Below, piece by piece: positions 4,075 to 7,163 of a DNA stretch of 7,163 bases. Position 1 is the first letter of the stretch, and every line of letters starts with the position of its first letter. The translations under genes were made by a program, and so were the position numbers. The stretch comes from Patescibacteria group bacterium (GTDB lineage: Bacteria; Patescibacteriota; Patescibacteriia; XYB2-FULL-38-15): positions 1 through 7,163 of the forward strand of contig JAHIRI010000061.1 in the NCBI GenBank assembly GCA_018818855.1, read 5' to 3'. Under the pieces are notes generated by a model. It was not told the origin of the DNA. It searched no databases and saw nothing but the letters and a program-made list of their open reading frames with translations.

Positions 4075-5985
4075 ATGTTTAAAAAGATTTTTTTTATTTT
4101 CGCGATTTTGGCGATTTTTTTATTTTCCGGCAATTTTGCCCTGGCGCAAGAAAATCAAAAGTGGTGGGATTTTGAAAAATGGTCAGTTGATATAAATATA
4201 AACGAAGACAGTACTTTTCTTGTTCGCGAAACTCAGACTTTTAATTTTCACGGAAATTTTCATTGGACAGTCAGAAATATTTCTAAAAATAGAGTCAGAT
4301 CAATTAGTGATATGAAAGTTTTTGATGAAAAGGGAAAAGAGTTGGTTTCGCCAGAAGTGGAAATTACGGAAGATACAAACGCCATTGCCGTTAAATTGAA
4401 TTTTGATTTGACAGATACTAAAATGACGCTGATTTTTGAATACAAGGTACATGGCGGCCTTGGTTATTTCGAAGATTACGATGAACTTTATTGGAACGCC
4501 GTCTCTGAGGATCGTGATGTAGTAATCGGGGAAGCGGAAGTTACGGTTCATTTGCCGGAAGTGGCTGATGTCAACGATTTAAAACAAGCGCTTTATACCG
4601 GAAAATCGGGCAGTCGCGAGTCTTCCGGAACCTATGAAATTATTGACGGGAAAACTTTTAAATTTTTTGGGAACAACATTCTTCCTTATGAAAATTTTAC
4701 GATTGTCGCCGGTTGGCCAAAGGGAATTGTTTTTTCCGCTGGTGTTTTGAAAATTAATTCTCTTCCCGCAGGTGCCGAAGTAATTTTAGACGGAGAAAAT
4801 TCTGGTCTTCGTACACCGGCCGTACTTGAAGAAAATTATGAAATTTCTCTGGGCGAGCATAAAATTTCTTTAGAAAAATTTGGTTGGGAGGCCGAAGGTG
4901 ACGGAGAAAAAATAGTGGAAATGGAAACGGGAAGAGTTAATACTTTGGATTTTAAACTTAAAGAAACGACTTGGTTTTTTGTTCTTGGAAAATTAAGCTA
5001 TCTTATACCAATTTTTATTGGTATTTTTCTTTTTAAGAAATATCAAAATGCGCCAAAATTAAAGAAGACGATTATTGCTCAATATGAGCCGCCGAAAGAT
5101 TTATTGCCGGCGGAAATGGGGGGATTGGTTTTTAACAGCGTTCGTTCCAAAGATTTTTCCGCTACGCTTGTTGATTTGGCTTATCGCGGCTATTTGAAAA
5201 TTGTTGAAGGAGAAGAAAAAACTTTTTGGATACAAACTAAAAAATATACGCTTGTAAAGAAAAAAGAATTTGCCGGAGATTTAAGTCTTGCCGCGCACGA
5301 ATCAGAGTTTTTAAAAGTAATTTTTGGATCGGCCGAAACAGTTGAGCTAGGCGAGTTGAAGAGCGAAAATTCTTTTATGAAAATGATTGCAAAATTGCCA
5401 AAAGAAATTTTAGAAAAGTTAGTCAAGGAGAGGGGATATTTTTCTTCTACGCCCGCGGCTCGCGAAATGAGTTTTCTTTTGGTACTATTCGCGGCTGGTA
5501 TTTTTATTTCCACAGTCACAAATTTGTTCCCCAATTTTTCATTTTCTGTTTTAGTGGCAATTTTAATCTCGCTAGGTTTATGGTTTATTTATTTAATTAT
5601 CAAACCGCCACCGCTTACGGAAAAGGGGATTGAGGCAAAATGGCACGCTTTGGGTTTTAGAGAATATTTGCAGGTCGCGGAAAGATTTCGTCTTGGCGTT
5701 TTGACACCTGAAACTTTTGAAAAATATCTTTCTTACGCCATGGTTTTTGGCGTGGAGAAAAAGTGGGCAGAGAGATTTGCCGATATTTACAAAACGCAGC
5801 CGGATTGGTATGAGAGCGGGACGCCCGGCGTGTTTAACAGCGTTATTTTCGCGAATTCTATTTCAGGAATGGCAACTAGTGTGAACTCGGCTATAAGCTA
5901 CAGTAGTCCCTCAGGTTCGTCCGGTTTTGGCGGAGGAGGCGGAGCTGGAGGCGGAGGAGGCGGAGGAGGATCGAGCGCCGGATAA
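4075..5985 (+). CDS. DUF2207-family membrane protein with inserted PEGA domain and Gly-rich tail
   Basis: This 636-residue protein has a signal peptide (1-24, cleavage after FALA), then a DUF2207 ectodomain (about 30-218) rich in beta strands (DININEDSTFLVRETQTFNF, LYWNAVSEDRDVVIGEAEV). Residues about 222-296 look like a PEGA domain (VLKINSLPAGAEVILDGENS, then a GEHKISLEKFGW stretch). A membrane helix follows (about 300-320), then a cytoplasmic region, two more helices (about 466-484 and 489-509) and a conserved C-terminal block (LTEKGIEAKWHALGFREYLQ, YLSYAMVFGVEKKWAERF). The tail (613-636) is mostly Gly. DUF2207 proteins are envelope proteins of unknown function. The ATG at 4075 is kept because an in-frame TAA at 4063 excludes a longer start; a strong Shine-Dalgarno-like AAAGGAGG sits 22 bases away, too far to serve it normally. 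It is divergent from the GC-rich gene. The family call is sure; the PEGA call is likely. Confidence 0.92.
   Translation: MFKKIFFIFAILAIFLFSGNFALAQENQKWWDFEKWSVDININEDSTFLVRETQTFNFHGNFHWTVRNISKNRVRSISDMKVFDEKGKELVSPEVEITEDTNAIAVKLNFDLTDTKMTLIFEYKVHGGLGYFEDYDELYWNAVSEDRDVVIGEAEVTVHLPEVADVNDLKQALYTGKSGSRESSGTYEIIDGKTFKFFGNNILPYENFTIVAGWPKGIVFSAGVLKINSLPAGAEVILDGENSGLRTPAVLEENYEISLGEHKISLEKFGWEAEGDGEKIVEMETGRVNTLDFKLKETTWFFVLGKLSYLIPIFIGIFLFKKYQNAPKLKKTIIAQYEPPKDLLPAEMGGLVFNSVRSKDFSATLVDLAYRGYLKIVEGEEKTFWIQTKKYTLVKKKEFAGDLSLAAHESEFLKVIFGSAETVELGELKSENSFMKMIAKLPKEILEKLVKERGYFSSTPAAREMSFLLVLFAAGIFISTVTNLFPNFSFSVLVAILISLGLWFIYLIIKPPPLTEKGIEAKWHALGFREYLQVAERFRLGVLTPETFEKYLSYAMVFGVEKKWAERFADIYKTQPDWYESGTPGVFNSVIFANSISGMATSVNSAISYSSPSGSSGFGGGGGAGGGGGGGGSSAG
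5929..5971 (+). repeat. GGCGGAGGA-type tandem repeat encoding the poly-Gly tail
   Basis: The coding DNA contains repeated GGCGGAGGA units, interrupted by one GGCGGAGCTGGA, giving the Gly-rich C-terminus of the DUF2207 protein. Such arrays can change length by slippage in frame-preserving or frame-shifting steps. Gly-rich tails are typical of this family, so the repeat is probably selected at the protein level. Confidence 0.7.
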
Positions 5986-6011
5986 TTTAATTTGTCAGTG
6001 AACGGTTGATA

Positions 6012-6040
6012 AAAGTTATTTTAAAGGTTAAAATAACTTT
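6012..6040. repeat. 13-bp perfect AT-rich hairpin before the GerMN gene
   Basis: AAAGTTATTTTAA (6012-6024) and TTAAAATAACTTT (6028-6040) are perfect reverse complements around a 3-base loop (AGG). It lies 26 bases after the DUF2207 stop and 23 bases before the GerMN start. There is no U tract directly after it (AGGGTTTAG follows), so it is not a canonical terminator. It could be a weak terminator, a processing or stability element, or a protein-binding dyad. Confidence 0.6.
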
Positions 6041-6063
6041 AGGGTTTAGTTAAATATATTTTT

Positions 6064-6657
6064 ATGAAAAAGAGGTTCACGATAGTTTTTGGAATTATTT
6101 TGTTGGCTGCCGCCGCAGCAATGTTTTTCGGATATCTTGGAGGCATGAAAGAAGCCTCAGCTGATTTGGAAGATGCCGCACAGGAAGCAAAAAAAGTTGA
6201 ATCAAGGGAAACCGCCGTACAAGTATTTTTTGGAAATAAAAATTTAAATAAGAACCCGGGTGATTGCAAAGTAGTTTTTCCGGTAGAGAGAATGGTTCCC
6301 AATGATCTTATTGTAAAGCGTCGAGCCCTAGAAGAAATTCTTGTTGGGCCCACTGCCGCTGAAATTGAGCAAGGTTATTATTCGGCTATACCGAGCAAAG
6401 ATGAAATGATAAGTTACCGTGAAATAAGGAAACAAGAAACTGGCCAGGCGCCGTACGAAGGAGATGAGATAAAAATCAATAGTGTAAAAATTATGATTGG
6501 AATGGCTTACGTTGATTTTTCTCCGGAGGTGAAGGTTTTAGCCGCAGATAATTGTCGGATGGAAATGTTTAAGGCACAGTTTTTTCAAACAGCAAAACAA
6601 TTTCCAAAAGTCGGCGGAGCAATTATTACTGTGGATGGTGTTGAGGATATATTTTAA
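6064..6657 (+). CDS. Membrane-anchored GerMN-domain protein
   Basis: The 197-residue product has a positively charged start (MKKR), one hydrophobic segment (about 6-26) that serves as a signal anchor or uncleaved signal, a short Ala/Glu-rich helical linker (28-46), and a GerMN domain filling residues about 51-197. Family-like stretches are AVQVFFGNKN, CKVVFPVERMVP, RRALEEILVGPTAAEIEQGY, INSVKIMIGMAYVDFSPEV and FPKVGGAIITVDGVED. GerMN domains were named for the spore germination protein GerM but occur in many non-sporulating bacteria, where they are extracytoplasmic and of unclear role. Nothing else here suggests sporulation. Cys68 and Cys164 could form a disulfide; this is inference. The start is the only ATG that gives the signal segment; no Shine-Dalgarno is seen. 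The gene is followed after 15 bases by two tiny genes. Confidence 0.9.
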   Translation: MKKRFTIVFGIILLAAAAAMFFGYLGGMKEASADLEDAAQEAKKVESRETAVQVFFGNKNLNKNPGDCKVVFPVERMVPNDLIVKRRALEEILVGPTAAEIEQGYYSAIPSKDEMISYREIRKQETGQAPYEGDEIKINSVKIMIGMAYVDFSPEVKVLAADNCRMEMFKAQFFQTAKQFPKVGGAIITVDGVEDIF

Positions 6658-6672
6658 GTTACAATCAGTTTT

Positions 6673-6798
6673 ATGAAAAAATATTCATGCGCCAGATGTG
6701 GAAAGGGAAGAGTGCGCTACCGCACGCCGTCACCTTTTAAAGTTATGGCGGCGGAACACGCCAAGAGAGATAAAATTTATGCCAAAAAGAAAATTTAG
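6673..6798 (+). CDS. 41-residue protein with one CxxC motif
   Basis: The ATG at 6673 opens a 41-residue frame ending at TAG 6796-6798. It begins MKKYSCARCGKGRVRYRT and ends with a basic tail (YAKKKI). CARCGK is a zinc-knuckle half-site like those in small ribosomal or nucleic-acid-binding proteins; a single CxxC would need a partner or a dimer to hold zinc. The protein is strongly basic and has no membrane segment. It is not recognised. It overlaps the next small gene by 20 bases in another frame, consistent with coupled translation. Its codon choice is plausible, but at this length coding status rests mostly on the motif and on its position 15 bases after the GerMN gene. Confidence 0.55.
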   Translation: MKKYSCARCGKGRVRYRTPSPFKVMAAEHAKRDKIYAKKKI

Positions 6799-6913
6799 CC
6801 GCAGTGTGAAAAAATTTATTCGTTTGGAAAAAGCTCGCATTCGACGCGAGACTTCTGATTTGGCAGAGCGAAAAAGGTTAATTAACGAACTTTACAAAAG
6901 TTTCATAAAATAA
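6779..6913 (+). CDS. 44-residue very basic hypothetical protein
   Basis: The protein begins MPKRKFSRSVKKFIRLEKAR and continues as a charged helix (ETSDLAERKRLINELYKSF). It is Arg/Lys-rich and probably alpha-helical, suggesting RNA, DNA or ribosome binding, but no family is recognised. The same frame is open upstream to an ATG at 6698. That longer start would add 27 residues lying almost wholly across the CxxC gene and lacking any sensible pattern, so the inner ATG at 6779 is preferred. It overlaps the 41-residue gene by 20 bases, and the UMP kinase gene begins 3 bases after its stop. This tight packing supports a shared transcript and a real gene. Confidence 0.65.
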   Translation: MPKRKFSRSVKKFIRLEKARIRRETSDLAERKRLINELYKSFIK

Positions 6914-6916
6914 ATC

Positions 6917-7163
6917 ATGAGAACATTAATAGTTTCTCTCGGCGGATCGGTTATCGTGCCAGATGAAGTGGACACGGTTTTTTTAAAAAAATTTCGTCGG
7001 GTGATTTTAGATTTTATTAAAAATGGCGGGCGGGCGGTTATTGTCGCTGGCGGGGGAGGAACGAATAAAAAATATAATGCGGCGGCGCAAAAAATAGAGA
7101 AGATAAAAAATGTAGATTTGGATTGGCTTGGAATTGCTGTGACGAGATTGAACGCGGAATTGA
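6917..7163 (+). CDS. pyrH: UMP kinase, archaeal-like amino-acid-kinase family (3' end cut by window)
   Basis: The frame runs from the ATG at 6917 to the right edge (82 complete codons), so the C-terminal two thirds or so are missing. The start MRTLIVSLGGSVIVPDEVD has the phosphate-binding SLGGS motif of the amino-acid-kinase fold. It is followed by GGRAVIVAGGGGTNKKYNAA (the second glycine-rich loop) and LDWLGIAVTRLNAEL, which matches the GI-ATRLNA segment of UMP kinases, especially those resembling the archaeal type. UMP kinase phosphorylates UMP to UDP with ATP in pyrimidine nucleotide synthesis in the cytosol. It follows the 44-residue gene after 3 bases, so translation is likely coupled. 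Other amino-acid kinases are less likely given the TRLNAEL segment. The archaeal-like assignment is by recalled motifs, without the missing C-terminus. Confidence 0.78.
   Translation, partial: MRTLIVSLGGSVIVPDEVDTVFLKKFRRVILDFIKNGGRAVIVAGGGGTNKKYNAAAQKIEKIKNVDLDWLGIAVTRLNAEL

Noticed and set aside
6064..6657. Sporulation gene because of the GerMN domain
   Set aside because: GerMN occurs in many non-spore-formers and no other sporulation gene is nearby.
6698..6778. Longer start for the 44-residue basic protein
   Set aside because: The extra 27 residues lie almost wholly across the CxxC gene and look random; the inner ATG gives a clean basic helical protein.

Overview
The window looks like ordinary chromosome from a Patescibacteria/CPR-type bacterium, probably Parcubacteria-like. 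This is inferred from gene style, not from a marker gene. The signs are AT-rich DNA with A/T-ending codons, short intergenic gaps, mostly weak Shine-Dalgarno sites, a lipoprotein with an Asn/Val-rich linker, a DUF2207 membrane protein with a poly-Gly tail, a GerMN-domain protein without other sporulation genes, and a UMP kinase that resembles the archaeal-type family.

Layout. From 1 to 1848 on the minus strand lies a two-gene module: an ECF-type sigma factor (1279-1848) followed 7 bases later by a membrane-anchored FecR-domain protein (1271 down past the left edge) with a C-terminal Ig-like domain. The 128-base divergent region 1849-1976 carries a good sigma70-type promoter on the plus strand and a 7-7-7 inverted repeat that could serve both directions. 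On the plus strand follow a YvlD/phage-holin-4 family membrane protein (1977-2312), four 7-base tandem repeats (2314-2341), a lipoprotein (2344-2838), and a translationally coupled pair: an acidic 69-residue protein and a basic 104-residue DUF4258-like protein (2863-3383).

From 3445 to about 4005 sits a distinctly GC-rich single-gene unit on the minus strand, with its own promoter candidate, a perfect AGGAGG site, a GTG start, a 143-residue protein with a C-terminal zinc-site pattern, and a strong hairpin-plus-U8 terminator. It looks compositionally foreign.

From 4075 to the right edge all genes are on the plus strand: a 636-residue DUF2207 protein with an inserted PEGA domain, a 13-bp hairpin, a GerMN-domain protein, two overlapping very small genes (41 and 44 residues) and the start of a UMP kinase (cut by the right edge).

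Most recognisable products are cell-envelope proteins (FecR, YvlD-like, lipoprotein, DUF2207-PEGA, GerMN). The sigma factor/FecR pair could link an envelope signal to transcription, but no target promoter can be proven from this window. No CRISPR array, transposase, rRNA or tRNA was seen.
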